Numbered from the stretch's first letter, positions 32,648 through 42,117 are shown. The stretch: 64,000 nucleotides of DNA from Rufibacter latericius (GCF_003721515.1 NZ_RJJD01000015.1:162258-226257), one strand, 5' to 3'. Numbers and translations: made by a program. The notes: generated by a model from the letters alone, not told the origin.

Positions 32648-34084
32648 TTATCCTACCGGAACCTCTTCTTTGATGGTCACGATGTTGCGCTCGCCGGTTT
32701 GCAGGTTTACTTTCCAGAGTTCGTGGGCATTGGTGTTGGTGATCCAGAGGTGATCCTGAAAGAAGAGCACATCATTGGGTTCTTCCAAGCCGCCAACTAC
32801 CGTCCGGATGCGTTCCTTGGCCAGGTTGATTTCTTTGACTTTGCCGTTGTAGGTATCGGCCAGATATAAGTTGCCGTTGTGGGCGGTGATGCCCATGCAG
32901 TGCTGCAGATAGGCCTCGTCAAAGTCACCGTCTTCATCCCCGAACTCAAAGAGGCCGCGGCCGATAAGGGTGGTCACCTTGCCTTTGTTTAGATGCAGGG
33001 CGCGCACGGCACTGGCCTCGGGGTCTGCTACGTAAAGGGTATGATCTATCAACGTCAAGCCGCTGGGCTGGTTGAACGCCGCCTCATGCAGCGTTCCATC
33101 GGCGAGAGCCTCCCGACCGGTTCCCGCGAAACGGTACACCTTCTCGGTCTGAAGGTCCATGCGCAGGATCTGGTGATTTCCGGCGCTGGCAATGTAGAGC
33201 TGGTTTCCGTCAATAATCACATCCCAAGGGCTGTTAGGGTTCACGGGCACGCCTATTTCCTCATGGAAGAAGTAATAACTCAGTTCTCCCGTCCCCGCCA
33301 CCGTTTTCACCTGCTTCTGAACCAGGTCTACCTTCCGGATGGCGTTGTTCTTTGCATCGGCGACGTAGAGAAACTGCCCATGCAGCGCCAAACCGTGCGG
33401 CTCATGGAAAGTAGCGTCTTCGGTGGACCCGTCGGTAAAGCCCTGCTGCCCGCTGCCTATGACTTCCAGGATTTTTCCCGAAGTATCCAGTTTCAAGATC
33501 CGGTTATGGCCGCTGTCAGACAGGTAGAGATTGCCTTCGGCGTCTGCAATCAGCTTGGAAGGGAACCTTAAAGGCGATTCTGCGGCAGTTTCGGGTTTGA
33601 AGCGGTAGGGCTCCAGGTTTAACCGACTCGCAAAGGTCTCGATCAGATCATCTATATGCGGCTTGATGATGTCATAGATGCCTTCGCCTGATCTCTGGCC
33701 CACTACTTTTCCATCGGGGTCAATGAGGGCCACGGTAGGCCATGCGTTCACCGCATAATGTTTCCACACCTCAAAGTCTGCATCGTTCACCACCGGGTGA
33801 TTGATCCCAAATTTGAGAATAGCCTGCCGGATGGCGGTGTTCCTTTTCTCGGCATCGAATTTCGCGGAGTGCACTCCAATCACCACCAATTCGTTGGGGT
33901 ATTCCTTTTCCAGGCGCTTCAGGTCTGGTAAAATATGCTGACAGTTGATGCACCCAAAGGTCCAGAAATCGAGCAAGACAATCTTGCCCCTGAAGTCCTT
34001 GATGGTGTAGGATCGGTTCACATTTAGCCAACCGTGGCGAGTATTTATCTCAGGGGCGTTGACACGTCCGGTAAGCATAGGCAA
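32648..34084 (-). CDS. Thioredoxin-like domain plus NHL beta-propeller protein (NHLRC2-like)
   Basis: 478 residues. N-terminal thioredoxin-like domain (about 10-150) with Cys45-Ile-Asn-Cys48 in FWTFGCINCQHI and the cis-Pro region AWPTVALIDPDGK. Then a six-bladed NHL propeller (about 165-470) with units such as LYLSDSGHNRILKLDTSGK and LYVADAKNNAIRKVD. This domain order is that of NHLRC2. There is no signal peptide, so the CxxC sits in the cytoplasm, unlike TlpA-type proteins. Substrate unknown. Ends convergent with the DinB-like gene, with 34 bases between. Confidence 0.9.
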   Translation of the reverse strand: MPMLTGRVNAPEINTRHGWLNVNRSYTIKDFRGKIVLLDFWTFGCINCQHILPDLKRLEKEYPNELVVIGVHSAKFDAEKRNTAIRQAILKFGINHPVVNDADFEVWKHYAVNAWPTVALIDPDGKVVGQRSGEGIYDIIKPHIDDLIETFASRLNLEPYRFKPETAAESPLRFPSKLIADAEGNLYLSDSGHNRILKLDTSGKILEVIGSGQQGFTDGSTEDATFHEPHGLALHGQFLYVADAKNNAIRKVDLVQKQVKTVAGTGELSYYFFHEEIGVPVNPNSPWDVIIDGNQLYIASAGNHQILRMDLQTEKVYRFAGTGREALADGTLHEAAFNQPSGLTLIDHTLYVADPEASAVRALHLNKGKVTTLIGRGLFEFGDEDGDFDEAYLQHCMGITAHNGNLYLADTYNGKVKEINLAKERIRTVVGGLEEPNDVLFFQDHLWITNTNAHELWKVNLQTGERNIVTIKEEVPVG

Positions 34085-34421
34085 GTAGATAATTATAAAT
34101 TACGGAGTTAATATATAGGGTTTTTACAAACAAATCCAAAAATTATTACAATCCATTTCCTTTAACTCAGGCTTTGGAAGTTATTTGCCGGCTTTACGTA
34201 AAAACTCTTTGAGAAGGGAAGTCTTCAGAGGCTTTTCTAATGGAAGCTTTCTCTAGCCTGAAGAATGAAGCTCCTGTTTTCTCTTTTACTGAACAGGCTG
34301 ATAACCCACTTCAGAAGTAAACGGTGTAGGGAATTCACTCAGGTTTGAAAGAACTTCAGAATGGCATGAGTCAACTCCAGCCGCTTTCGGTCTCCTTTCG
34401 GTAAAAGAAGCCCAAAATAAA

Positions 34422-34447
34422 AGTCCTGAAGCTTAAGCTCCAGGACT
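34422..34447 (-). terminator. Hairpin in the gene-poor region, possible minus-strand terminator
   Basis: AGTCCTGAAGCTT paired with AAGCTCCAGGACT (one bulge); the A-rich left flank is T-rich on the minus strand. It would serve a small gene such as 34621-34824 if that is real. Confidence 0.4.
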
Positions 34448-34620
34448 CACTAAAAGTATTAAAGATTCTAAATACGAATTTGTTTCTGCAACACTAACAA
34501 GCCGTTTATCAGGGAGTATAGTACCTTCAACGGCTAGAGGTCTGTTCAGGTATATCTGTGCACGCAATCCCTCATCGACGGAGTTGGTTTGCGCATTCAG
34601 TGGCTTAGGAGGAAGGCATT

Positions 34621-34824
34621 TCAATTTCTTCTCTGGAAGACTTTGGCTTTCCTGTATTTCTCCACACGGGACGGCCGGGGTTTGGCCTCGGTCTGTACGT
34701 GAAAGGCAGAAACAAGCCATAGAAGCGTGAATACGGAGAGAAACAGTTTAAACTGGTAGTAGTCGCGATTGATTGCCGGTGGAAGATAACAGGGGTAGAG
34801 AACCAACCGCTTCGGTCTCGCCAA
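34621..34824 (-). CDS. Doubtful small exported basic peptide
   Basis: 67 codons. The C-terminal part has a signal-like helix (KLFLSVFTLLWLVSAFHV) followed by a basic tail (RPSRVEKYRKAKVFQRRN), similar in style to the small lysine-rich exported proteins elsewhere in the window. The N-terminal 25 residues do not look like part of a signal peptide, and no good internal start is visible. It could be a decayed gene. Confidence 0.25.
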   Translation of the reverse strand: MARPKRLVLYPCYLPPAINRDYYQFKLFLSVFTLLWLVSAFHVQTEAKPRPSRVEKYRKAKVFQRRN

Positions 34825-34903
34825 AAGCGAGAAGTAAAATTCTGTCTGCTGTGTAAGAGAAGTGACTGACCCATTATCATAGAATTCTAAGGGTGCGAAA
34901 ACC

Positions 34904-34941
34904 CGATTTGGGCTTGTTTTTCAGAAACCAAGGGGAAAACG
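34904..34941. repeat. Palindromic intergenic element, degenerate copy
   Basis: CGATTTGGGCTTGTTTTTC then AGAAACCAAGGGGAAAACG. Confidence 0.45.
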
Positions 34942-35456
34942 TCTCTTCTCTGGAGGAACCTTCAGAGCAACGTACCAGGAGAACTGTTGTAAAGCCCGGA
35001 GGGCCGACTGAATGATCTTTGCCGAGATGCACCTTCCGCCGTTTCAAAGCCCCTACTTAGGTCATGGGCCTCTGCTGCGTTGTTTACAAATTGAGTTTAG
35101 GTAAACAAATTGAAGAAAGCAAGCCAAAATTAACCTAACTACATCATTATCAATTTACTATTGCGTTTTTTTTTGCAAAACAGGTAACATTCCTATTTAT
35201 CAACTACATAGTTCTTAATGCTGTTGGGAGATAGAAATAGGTTGAAAATAACATTACAGAAAACGCTTTACGGGCAAAATTGCCCAAAGCCTTACATCTG
35301 CACTCTTCTTTCTAAGGGACAAATCTAATTATAGTACCTTTAACTGTTCATTAGCTCAAAGACTGACCAGAACCTGCATTATTCAACGTAGGCTTATTCG
35401 CTCAGGTCAGTACTGTTTGACTTAGAAACTGCACATGAGTAAAACCATCGGAACAC

Positions 35457-35921
35457 ATGAATAAAGTAGTAGATTTTATGGCCCTGCTCTTCAACATCAG
35501 GACGGCGAACAACACCGAAGGATATCAGCGGGGCCGCTTCGGATGGATGAAAACCTTGCTGATGCCTTTCCGGTGGGCGGTTCTTTTACTCGTAGCCGGA
35601 ACAGTCTTGCTCCTTCTGATCAGCTTGCTTACCGATTCCTATTTCAAGGAAAAGAATACCAGGAAGAAACTAAGCCAATTGGCGGCGGTCATCGTGAAGC
35701 ATGAACAAAGGCAACGCCAGTTACCCTCCAGTCTGCCCGAGGCAGTGGCCAACAGCCCCTTGCACCGGGATCTCACCCTTGACAGCTGGGGCCAGCCTAT
35801 TCTTTACAAGCATAACCCAGGTAAAAAAACTTTTCTGCTCCTCTCCGGGGGCAAAGACCGTCAGCTTCACACCAAAGACGATTTGGCACAGATGGTACAG
35901 ATAGAAAGTTCAGGTGAGTAA
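35457..35921 (+). CDS. Membrane protein with a GspG-like C-terminal domain
   Basis: 154 residues. One strong membrane helix at about 39-62 (RWAVLLLVAGTVLLLLISLL), then a periplasmic part that matches the C-terminal half of type II secretion pseudopilin GspG: LPSSLPEAVANSPL, LDSWGQPILYKHNPGKKTF and SGGKDRQLHTKDDL. That last region binds calcium in GspG. There is no prepilin cleavage site (G-F-T-x-x-E), so it is not processed as a pilin. No T2SS genes nearby. Function unknown; a tethered, pilin-derived domain is the best description. Confidence 0.72.
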   Translation: MNKVVDFMALLFNIRTANNTEGYQRGRFGWMKTLLMPFRWAVLLLVAGTVLLLLISLLTDSYFKEKNTRKKLSQLAAVIVKHEQRQRQLPSSLPEAVANSPLHRDLTLDSWGQPILYKHNPGKKTFLLLSGGKDRQLHTKDDLAQMVQIESSGE

Positions 35922-35994
35922 ACGGTCATGTTGCTTTGTACTTAGGCAAGGCAATTTAGTGGAGTTATAGGCAAAACTTATACCCTAATCTTCC

Positions 35995-36032
35995 GTTTTT
36001 ATCCTAGTTTCCTGAAAACAGCCTTGAAACAG
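35995..36032. repeat. Palindromic intergenic element copy
   Basis: GTTTTTATCCTAGTTTCC then TGAAAACAGCCTTGAAACAG. Confidence 0.55.
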
Positions 36033-36120
36033 GACATCGTTTCTGGCTGGGTTTCCTTGCAGGATGCTTTTACCGCATGTATCACCTTAACTTGTTTTCT
36101 ATCACGTAACTCTACCCAAC

Positions 36121-36909
36121 TTGAGCCTCAAACATTTTCTGACGACCTCACTCCTGTGGATTTCCCTGTCTGCCGGAGTCGTAGCCCAGACGCCTGTAGC
36201 CGATACCATCGCTACCCAATCGGTACTATCGCCAGCGCAAAAATTTTCAACGGATGAAAAACCCAAGACCAAGCATTACCTGAAACGGGCGGTGCTTCCC
36301 TCGGCCATCTTGATTGCAGCGGGCATTGCCACCATCAAAGACAATGGTTTTTACAGCAGCTACGACGCCAGCCGAGACGCCCGTAAGGCATTCCCCAATT
36401 TCAGCACCAAGGTAGATGATTACCTGTTTTTCGTGCCCATTGTGGGGCTTTACGGATTCACCGCCTTCTCCCCGGAAAACAAACACGACATCCGGCGGCA
36501 GACGGGGCTTCTGCTCACCTCCGGGGCATTGACCACGCTGGTAATCTACCCCACCAAGATCTGGACAGGCCAGGAACGCCCCAACGGCCTGCCAAGGGCT
36601 TTCCCTTCAGGGCACACGGCCTATGCGTTTACCATTGCCACCATCGTAGACAAAGAGTTCCGGCATAAAAGCAAATGGATCAGCATTGGCAGCTACACCA
36701 TCGCCTCGGCAACGGGCGTGATGCGGGTCCTGAACAATGAACACTGGATGGCCGATGTATTGGCCGGAGCTGGCATTGGTATCCTTTCTGTGAACACCGT
36801 GTACTTTCTCCACGACCGGCTCGTGCGCAACAAAGGGCTGAATGCCTCGGTTTCGCCTACCGTGTTACCTAACGGCCAACTTGGCCTGGGCATGGGGCTT
36901 CAGTTTTGA
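36121..36909 (+). CDS. PAP2 family phosphatase (exported)
   Basis: 262 residues. The frame starts at a TTG; no ATG is available before the signal peptide SLKHFLTTSLLWISLSAGVVAQ, so TTG initiation is likely. The three phosphatidic-acid-phosphatase motifs are complete: KIWTGQERP (K-x6-RP), PSGHTAYAF and RVLNNEHWMAD (R-x5-H-x3-D). The enzyme probably dephosphorylates a lipid phosphate such as undecaprenyl diphosphate or phosphatidate in the periplasm. Two hydrophobic segments lie in the core. Followed by nnr 125 bases later. Confidence 0.88.
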   Translation: MSLKHFLTTSLLWISLSAGVVAQTPVADTIATQSVLSPAQKFSTDEKPKTKHYLKRAVLPSAILIAAGIATIKDNGFYSSYDASRDARKAFPNFSTKVDDYLFFVPIVGLYGFTAFSPENKHDIRRQTGLLLTSGALTTLVIYPTKIWTGQERPNGLPRAFPSGHTAYAFTIATIVDKEFRHKSKWISIGSYTIASATGVMRVLNNEHWMADVLAGAGIGILSVNTVYFLHDRLVRNKGLNASVSPTVLPNGQLGLGMGLQF

Positions 36910-37034
36910 TGATTGATGTTTGTTGATCGTTTTGAATAAAATAACCCGAAAACAGCGTATGATAGGGAATCTGAAAAGAGGTCGATTTTCATTCTGAAAA
37001 AACTCTGTTCGGGAACCATCAACAACCACCAACC

Positions 37035-38543
37035 ATGAAGATACTGACCGCCGCCCAAACCCGGGAAGCAGATGCTTTCACCATTGCCCACGAACCTATC
37101 TCTTCGCTGGATCTGATGGAGCGGGCCTCCTCGGCGCTGGTGCAGTGGCTGGAGCAGAAGTATGACCCGGCAGTTCCTTTCTTTATCTTCTGCGGCACCG
37201 GCAACAACGGGGGCGATGGCTTGGCGGTCGCCCGGTTGCTCCACAACAACGGCTACGACGTACAGGTATTTCTCCCTGAAACCGGACAAAACCTCTCTCC
37301 AGACTTCAGCCAGAATTTGGAACGGCTGCCCCAGGCCATTTCCGTGACCAGGATACAGGACATGGAAGATCTTGCGCTGGAGATACCCGCCTCCGGAGTT
37401 GTATTGGACGGCTTTTTTGGCTCTGGGCTCTCCCGACCTCTGACCGGACTCTATGCGCAACTAATAGAATTCCTGAATCAGCAACAAGCCACCCGCATCG
37501 CCATTGACCTTCCATCCGGGCTGTTCGCCGATGCACCCACTCCCCCCGGTAGCGCTATTTTCCAAGCCGATATTACGCTGACCTTTGAACGGCCCAAACT
37601 GGCGTTTCTTCTGCCTGCCTCAGGGGCTTACGTAGGAGACTGGCACGTACTTCCCATCGGGTTGCATGAAGGGTATCTGAGCCAGGTAGAATCTCCGTAC
37701 CAGGTGCTTTTGCCGCAGGCCATCAAAAGCCTGCTGCGTCCCCGTTCCAAGTTCTCGCACAAGGGAACCTACGGGCACGCTTTGCTGGCGGGCGGCAGTT
37801 ACGGAAAGATGGGCGCTATTACCATGAGTGCCCAGGCGGCGCTTCGGGCCGGAGTGGGGTTGTTGACGGTGCTGGTTCCCGAAATTGGGTACGGCATTCT
37901 CCAGACCTCGGTGCCTGAGGCCATGGTGGTCACCGATGAGCAGGAACAACACCTTACCCGCTTCCCCGAGGACCTCACCAAATACCAGTGTGTGGGAATA
38001 GGCCCGGGGTTGGGGCAGGCCGAAGATTCCCGAATGGCTTTGGAGCAGCTATTCCGGCACAAGTTACCCCCGTTGGTCCTGGATGCCGATGCCCTGAACC
38101 TGCTTGCCGCTGACCGTTTCCTGCGTCAGCAACTGCCCCCAAATAGCATCCTGACTCCGCACCCCAAAGAGTTTGAACGGCTTACCGGCCCTGCTATAGA
38201 TGATTTTCATCGTCTTCAGTTACTCCAAAGTTTCTGTGCCGAGCATTCGTGCTATGTGATTTTGAAAGGAGCCCATTCCTGCATTGGGACACCTTCTGGG
38301 GAATTTTTTTTCAATACCACAGGCAATTCGGGCATGGCCACGGGCGGCTCTGGCGATGTGCTTACCGGTATCCTGACGGGTTTACGGGCCCAAGGCTATT
38401 CTCCCTTGGAAGCCTGTCAACTGGGCGTTTACCTCCACGGACTAGCGGGCGACCTGGCCGCCGAAGTGGAAGGAGAAACCTCGCTCATCGCTTCTGATTT
38501 GTATAAATACCTGGGAGCCGCTTTTCAGAAGGCAGCAAAGTGA
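37035..38543 (+). CDS. nnr: Bifunctional NAD(P)H-hydrate epimerase / ADP-dependent dehydratase
   Basis: 502-residue metabolite-repair enzyme that restores hydrated NAD(P)H. N-terminal YjeF/NnrE epimerase (about 1-215): MKILTAAQTREADAFTI and FCGTGNNGGDGLAVARLL. C-terminal NnrD dehydratase of ribokinase fold (about 225-500): KGTYGHALLAGGSYGKMGA, GIGPGLGQ, LTPHPKEFERL and NTTGNSGMATGGSGDVLTG. All motifs intact; fused form as in E. coli. Ends convergent with the UbiA-like gene. Confidence 0.96.
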   Translation: MKILTAAQTREADAFTIAHEPISSLDLMERASSALVQWLEQKYDPAVPFFIFCGTGNNGGDGLAVARLLHNNGYDVQVFLPETGQNLSPDFSQNLERLPQAISVTRIQDMEDLALEIPASGVVLDGFFGSGLSRPLTGLYAQLIEFLNQQQATRIAIDLPSGLFADAPTPPGSAIFQADITLTFERPKLAFLLPASGAYVGDWHVLPIGLHEGYLSQVESPYQVLLPQAIKSLLRPRSKFSHKGTYGHALLAGGSYGKMGAITMSAQAALRAGVGLLTVLVPEIGYGILQTSVPEAMVVTDEQEQHLTRFPEDLTKYQCVGIGPGLGQAEDSRMALEQLFRHKLPPLVLDADALNLLAADRFLRQQLPPNSILTPHPKEFERLTGPAIDDFHRLQLLQSFCAEHSCYVILKGAHSCIGTPSGEFFFNTTGNSGMATGGSGDVLTGILTGLRAQGYSPLEACQLGVYLHGLAGDLAAEVEGETSLIASDLYKYLGAAFQKAAK

Positions 38544-38562
38544 TCAGAGAGCTAAATATCTT

Positions 38563-38602
38563 CTGTTTTAGGCCTGTTTTGGGGAAATGAGCCTGAAAGA
38601 AG
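38563..38602. repeat. Palindromic intergenic element copy
   Basis: CTGTTTTAGGCCTGTTTTGG then GGAAATGAGCCTGAAAGAAG, 20 bases after nnr. Confidence 0.65.
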
Positions 38603-38627
38603 CTTTGTTCCTGAATGGCTCCGGCGT

Positions 38628-39551
38628 TTATACCATGAACCAGACCAGCAGAAACTGAACCAGCATCATGCCATCGGCGAGGAGCAGGAAATAATACTGT
38701 GACCGGTACTCATGGGCATTCCAGACTACTAAGCCCGCGCCTACCCCTGCTAAACCTAACGCAACGCGCATGAGAGGGTCTGTTCCGGCTGGCACCAGCA
38801 ACGCATAGAGCAACAACATGAACAGAGCCAGTTTCCGAGTATTGGGAACCCCCCATTTGGTGGGGAAAGTAACGGTTTCGGTGAGTTTGTCTTTGTGCAC
38901 ATCCCGGATATCAAACACCAGGGTGAGGGAGAAAAGAAACAGGAAGCGCCGCACGAAGAGGATGAGGCTGTCTCCTGAGAAAAGGTCGCGGTCCACCTCC
39001 ATGAGCGGCAGTTGCACCGTAATGGCAGACCAGACATAGGCAATGAGAAACACCTTGAGAAACGGAATATCGCGCAGCGGAATATAGCGTTCTCCCTCGG
39101 GCACCACGGGCACGGAATAAAGCCCCGCTACTACCAGCAAGTGCAGCAGAAACCAGAAGTTCAGCTCGAAGATGGCCGTCCAGTACAGGTACAGGGCACA
39201 CAGGACACTAGCTACCGAAATTACAATCAGTTCCAGCCGATTGGCTTTGATCCACTTGGTGCGGAGGGTTTGGGGTACTTCCTGGTTGAATTTGTAGGGC
39301 AGCAGGCTGTCTGCGTTGTACACGAACAGGGTGGCGAAAAAAACTATGCCGCCCAGCCGAAGGGAGATAGGAATCCCGCTCAGCAGATACGTCTCCCAGA
39401 CCAGTCCGGCCGCGCACAGAGAGATGAACATGTTGCTGTACAGAATAAAATCAAGGATTTTCTGGGAGACCCTCATTGCTGCATTTTGATCATCGGCTTT
39501 CGGAACTGGTTGCCCGGCAAAGTACGCCAGCCAGAAATATAGGTGCAACAC
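38628..39551 (-). CDS. UbiA-like prenyltransferase family membrane protein
   Basis: 307 residues, about eight membrane helices. The second aspartate motif of the UbiA fold is clear (DIRDVHKDKLTETVTFPTKWG); the first (usually NDxxDxxxD) is reduced to VYNADSLLPYKF, so catalysis is uncertain. The first 25 residues are less convincing and the ATG at 39476 (MRVSQKILDF) may be the true start. Members transfer prenyl groups to aromatic acceptors or quinone precursors; here I cannot name the substrate. Separated from ppa by a terminator. Confidence 0.72.
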   Translation of the reverse strand: MLHLYFWLAYFAGQPVPKADDQNAAMRVSQKILDFILYSNMFISLCAAGLVWETYLLSGIPISLRLGGIVFFATLFVYNADSLLPYKFNQEVPQTLRTKWIKANRLELIVISVASVLCALYLYWTAIFELNFWFLLHLLVVAGLYSVPVVPEGERYIPLRDIPFLKVFLIAYVWSAITVQLPLMEVDRDLFSGDSLILFVRRFLFLFSLTLVFDIRDVHKDKLTETVTFPTKWGVPNTRKLALFMLLLYALLVPAGTDPLMRVALGLAGVGAGLVVWNAHEYRSQYYFLLLADGMMLVQFLLVWFMV

Positions 39552-39560
39552 TATTCTCTG

Positions 39561-39595
39561 GTTTCTGCTCCTCTTTCACAAAGGAGGCTTTAAAC
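39561..39595. repeat. Palindromic intergenic element copy
   Basis: GTTTCTGCTCCTCTTTCA then CAAAGGAGGCTTTAAAC. Confidence 0.55.
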
Positions 39596-39597
39596 GG

Positions 39598-39633
39598 GAA
39601 GCGCCGTTTTCCTATACGGGAAAGCGGCGCTTC
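39598..39633 (-). terminator. Terminator after the pyrophosphatase gene
   Basis: GAAGCGCCG ... CGGCGCTTC, strengthened by an inner TTTTCC/GGAAA pairing; 23 bases beyond the ppa stop. Confidence 0.75.
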
Positions 39634-39656
39634 TTACTAGTGTTCTTTTCTATTTC

Positions 39657-40217
39657 TTAGCTATCAGCTCTGAAAGTGGTATTGTACAGCTCAATGCTTT
39701 GCTCGATGATTTTGTAAGCATCTTCGCGGCCCAGGAAGTTCTCTACAATCACTTCTTTGTTTTCCAGTTTCTTATAGTCTTCAAAGAAACGCTGGATTTC
39801 CAACAACGTGTGCGGCGGCAACTCAGAGATATCGTTGATGTGCTTCACAGACATGTCATTGGCAGCTACCGCGATGATCTTGTCATCTTCCTCGTTGTTG
39901 TCAATCATCTGCATTACGCCAATCACCTTGGCATCAATGAGGCACATGGGAGCTACGTCAATAGAGCAGAGCACCAGAATGTCCAGGGGATCTTTGTCGT
40001 CACAGTACGTCTGCGGAATGAACCCGTAGTTGGCTGGGTAGTGTACCGCCGAGAACAATACGCGGTCTAGTTTCAGGAGGCCGCTGTCTTTGTCTAGTTC
40101 GTATTTCGCTTTGGAACCCTTCGGGATCTCAATGATGCCGGTTACAATCTTAGGGGCGTCTTCGCCGTAGTTCACATCGTGCCAGGGATTGCTGGCGTTT
40201 TTCGTAGTTTCTAACAT
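39657..40217 (-). CDS. ppa: Inorganic pyrophosphatase (family I)
   Basis: 186-residue cytosolic enzyme that hydrolyses pyrophosphate to two phosphates. Signature [11 protein letters not shown] with the metal-binding aspartates, preceded by the [12 protein letters not shown] motif; [14 protein letters not shown] is the substrate-binding N-terminal region. Length and motifs are normal. Downstream of the exported alkaline phosphatase gene with a 40-base gap; possibly one transcript. Confidence 0.96.
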   Translation of the reverse strand: MLETTKNASNPWHDVNYGEDAPKIVTGIIEIPKGSKAKYELDKDSGLLKLDRVLFSAVHYPANYGFIPQTYCDDKDPLDILVLCSIDVAPMCLIDAKVIGVMQMIDNNEEDDKIIAVAANDMSVKHINDISELPPHTLLEIQRFFEDYKKLENKEVIVENFLGREDAYKIIEQSIELYNTTFRADS

Positions 40218-40257
40218 CTTAGCTTTCTGTATCTCTTTTTATCTTCTGGCGGATTGC

Positions 40258-41925
40258 TTACCGCACGTGTTCCAATAAAGCCCGCCCGGTGGTGCCGTTT
40301 GGCTCCTGAATGCGCAGCCACGCCGCAAGACTAGGCGCAATATCTATAATTTCTGTGTGAACGGTAGACTCTCCGGCCGGAATCTGCCACCCGTACCATA
40401 ACAACGGAATGTGGGTGTCATAGGCCCACGGACTGCCATGCGTAGTTCCTTTGGCCATGCCGCGGCCATAGTTCTCATACCAACCCGGCTGATACGTAAC
40501 CATCACATCGCCGGAACGATATGGCATGTACCCGTTCTCCACCAACATACCCACTCCCTTGCTCCAGTGCGATTTCATGAGAGCATCGGCGGTGAAAGAG
40601 CGTAATATGCCCGGGAAACGCTGCATGAAACGGGCTGTTTCTTCCTGCAGTTCTGCCAGGTTGGCTTTTTTGCTTTCAATGACCGCGTGGTTGAAATAGA
40701 TCTGTTGGTTCATGAACGAGCTTACCCACTCAGCCGCCCCGAACTTCTGGTTCAGGTGCTTTTTGAGGGAATCGGTCATGATGCCGTTGTTGGTGTTACC
40801 CGCCGGAATACGCAATTGCTGCAGATAAGTTGGGTTATGGGCTGCACCATGGTCAGCGGTCAGAAAAATAAGTACGTTTTCTTTGCCCAACTGCTTGTCC
40901 AGGAACTTGAGGAAATCGGCAAGATCCTGGTCCAAGCGCAGGTAGTTGTCTTCCACCTCAATGGAGTTGGGTCCGAACTGGTGCCCGATGTAATCTGGGG
41001 TAGAGAAGCTCATCGCCAGGAAATCGGTGACGGTGTTCTTGCCCAGGTTTTCCGCGAGAATTGCCTCTTTTGCGAATTCTTTGGTGTACGTGTTCCCGGC
41101 CGGGATGGAGCGCAACAGATCAAAAGTCTTGCCGCGGTACGCCGGGATGTTGTGGGGGAACACCGGTTTGGCTTCTCCGGTGAATGTGCCTTCAAAGGCC
41201 TGGTCATCGGCGGCACTCTCGGTGTACTGGGCTATAGGAAGCAAGGTATTCCAGGGTTGGCTCAGGTATTGATCCGGAAGTTTGCGGTTGTTGAACGCCT
41301 GTACCCAAGCCGGCAACTCCTTCATGTAATACGTGCTGGAGATCATGTTGCCATTGCTGCCGTCAAACCAATAGGCGGCATCGGCGGCGTGCCCGGCCGG
41401 AAGAATAGAACCCCGGTCTTTCAGGCTAAGCCCGATTACTTTGCTTTTCTGGTTTGTGGCTAGTTTCAGTTCATCGGTGATGGTGGAGGAAAGCATGTTC
41501 ACTGGTGACATCTGCCCTGCGGCGGAAGTACTGCCTACGGTCTGCACGGTTTTATCCTCGGCGCAATAGATGTTTCTTCCCGTGGTGCGGTTGTACCAGT
41601 CATTTCCCACAATGCCGTGCATGGCTGGGGTGGTACCGGTATAGATAGAGGCGTGGCCCGGACCAGTATAGGTGGGAACGTAGTTGTAGTGGTTGTTCCG
41701 GAAATTGAACCCTTCGCCTATCAGGCGTTTAAAGCCGTCTTTTGAATATTTGTCCCAAAAACGGTACAGGTAATCATAACGCATCTGGTCTACCACTATG
41801 CCAATCACCAGTTTCGGTTTCTCCGGTCCTTTTGCCTTGGATTTCTTGCGTTGGGCTGCTCCCGGGAAACTCCCCATCAGCAACACCAAGGCCAGCATCC
41901 AACCACAAATCGCTCCTTTTCTCAT
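40258..41925 (-). CDS. Exported alkaline phosphatase family protein (PafA-like)
   Basis: 555 residues. ATG 41925 starts the signal peptide MRKGAICGWMLALVLLMGSF (cleavage near GAAQ); the open frame extends 43 codons further, but that part is not signal-like. The metal sites of the alkaline phosphatase superfamily are visible: Asp in GIVVDQMRYDY, the nucleophile Thr in PTYTGPGHASIYTG, Asp/His in MSFSTPDYIGHQFGP and DH in FLTADHGA. A Thr nucleophile and the VVDQMRYDY opening are typical of PafA phosphatases of Bacteroidota, which are phosphate-irrepressible monoesterases. Possible alternative: a phosphodiesterase of the same fold. Confidence 0.9.
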   Translation of the reverse strand: MRKGAICGWMLALVLLMGSFPGAAQRKKSKAKGPEKPKLVIGIVVDQMRYDYLYRFWDKYSKDGFKRLIGEGFNFRNNHYNYVPTYTGPGHASIYTGTTPAMHGIVGNDWYNRTTGRNIYCAEDKTVQTVGSTSAAGQMSPVNMLSSTITDELKLATNQKSKVIGLSLKDRGSILPAGHAADAAYWFDGSNGNMISSTYYMKELPAWVQAFNNRKLPDQYLSQPWNTLLPIAQYTESAADDQAFEGTFTGEAKPVFPHNIPAYRGKTFDLLRSIPAGNTYTKEFAKEAILAENLGKNTVTDFLAMSFSTPDYIGHQFGPNSIEVEDNYLRLDQDLADFLKFLDKQLGKENVLIFLTADHGAAHNPTYLQQLRIPAGNTNNGIMTDSLKKHLNQKFGAAEWVSSFMNQQIYFNHAVIESKKANLAELQEETARFMQRFPGILRSFTADALMKSHWSKGVGMLVENGYMPYRSGDVMVTYQPGWYENYGRGMAKGTTHGSPWAYDTHIPLLWYGWQIPAGESTVHTEIIDIAPSLAAWLRIQEPNGTTGRALLEHVR

Positions 41926-41943
41926 TCTGTTAAACTTCTGATT

Positions 41944-41983
41944 ACGTTTTAAGGCTTTCTTTGTAAAAATGCCCCAAAAACGT
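41944..41983. repeat. Palindromic intergenic element copy upstream of the phosphatase
   Basis: ACGTTTTAAGGCTTTC, TTTGTA, AAAATGCCCCAAAAACGT. Lies within 20 bases of the phosphatase start. Confidence 0.6.
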
Positions 41984-42068
41984 AAATATAGTTGATAAAC
42001 GCTTTCCTTCCCCTTTTCCAGAAAGAGCCCCAAAATATAATTTATGGGTAACATACCCCTACAAAAGC

Positions 42069-42096
42069 AAAGCGCCCATTTTTCAATGGGCGCTTT
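42069..42096 (-). terminator. Terminator of the ATP synthase operon
   Basis: AAAGCGCCCATT and complement around TTTC, 22 bases beyond the atpG stop. Confidence 0.85.
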
Positions 42097-42117
42097 GGGT
42101 AAGAGGTAATGGAAAAT

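Larger units (their letters stand above)
34085..35456. other. 1.37-kb gene-poor region
   Basis: The longest stretch in the window without a confident gene. It holds a hairpin (34422-34447), a doubtful small frame (34621-34824), one palindromic element copy (34904-34941) and an AT-rich end (about 35080-35340). Overlapping minus-strand frames at 34433-34720 and 34605-34880 have no recognisable features. It may be decayed sequence. Confidence 0.55.

Noticed and set aside
35457-35921. Type II secretion pseudopilin GspG
   Set aside because: No prepilin leader or T2SS neighbours; only the C-terminal domain matches.
40687-41463. 258-codon plus-strand frame in the alkaline phosphatase
   Set aside because: The opposite strand encodes intact metal-site motifs.
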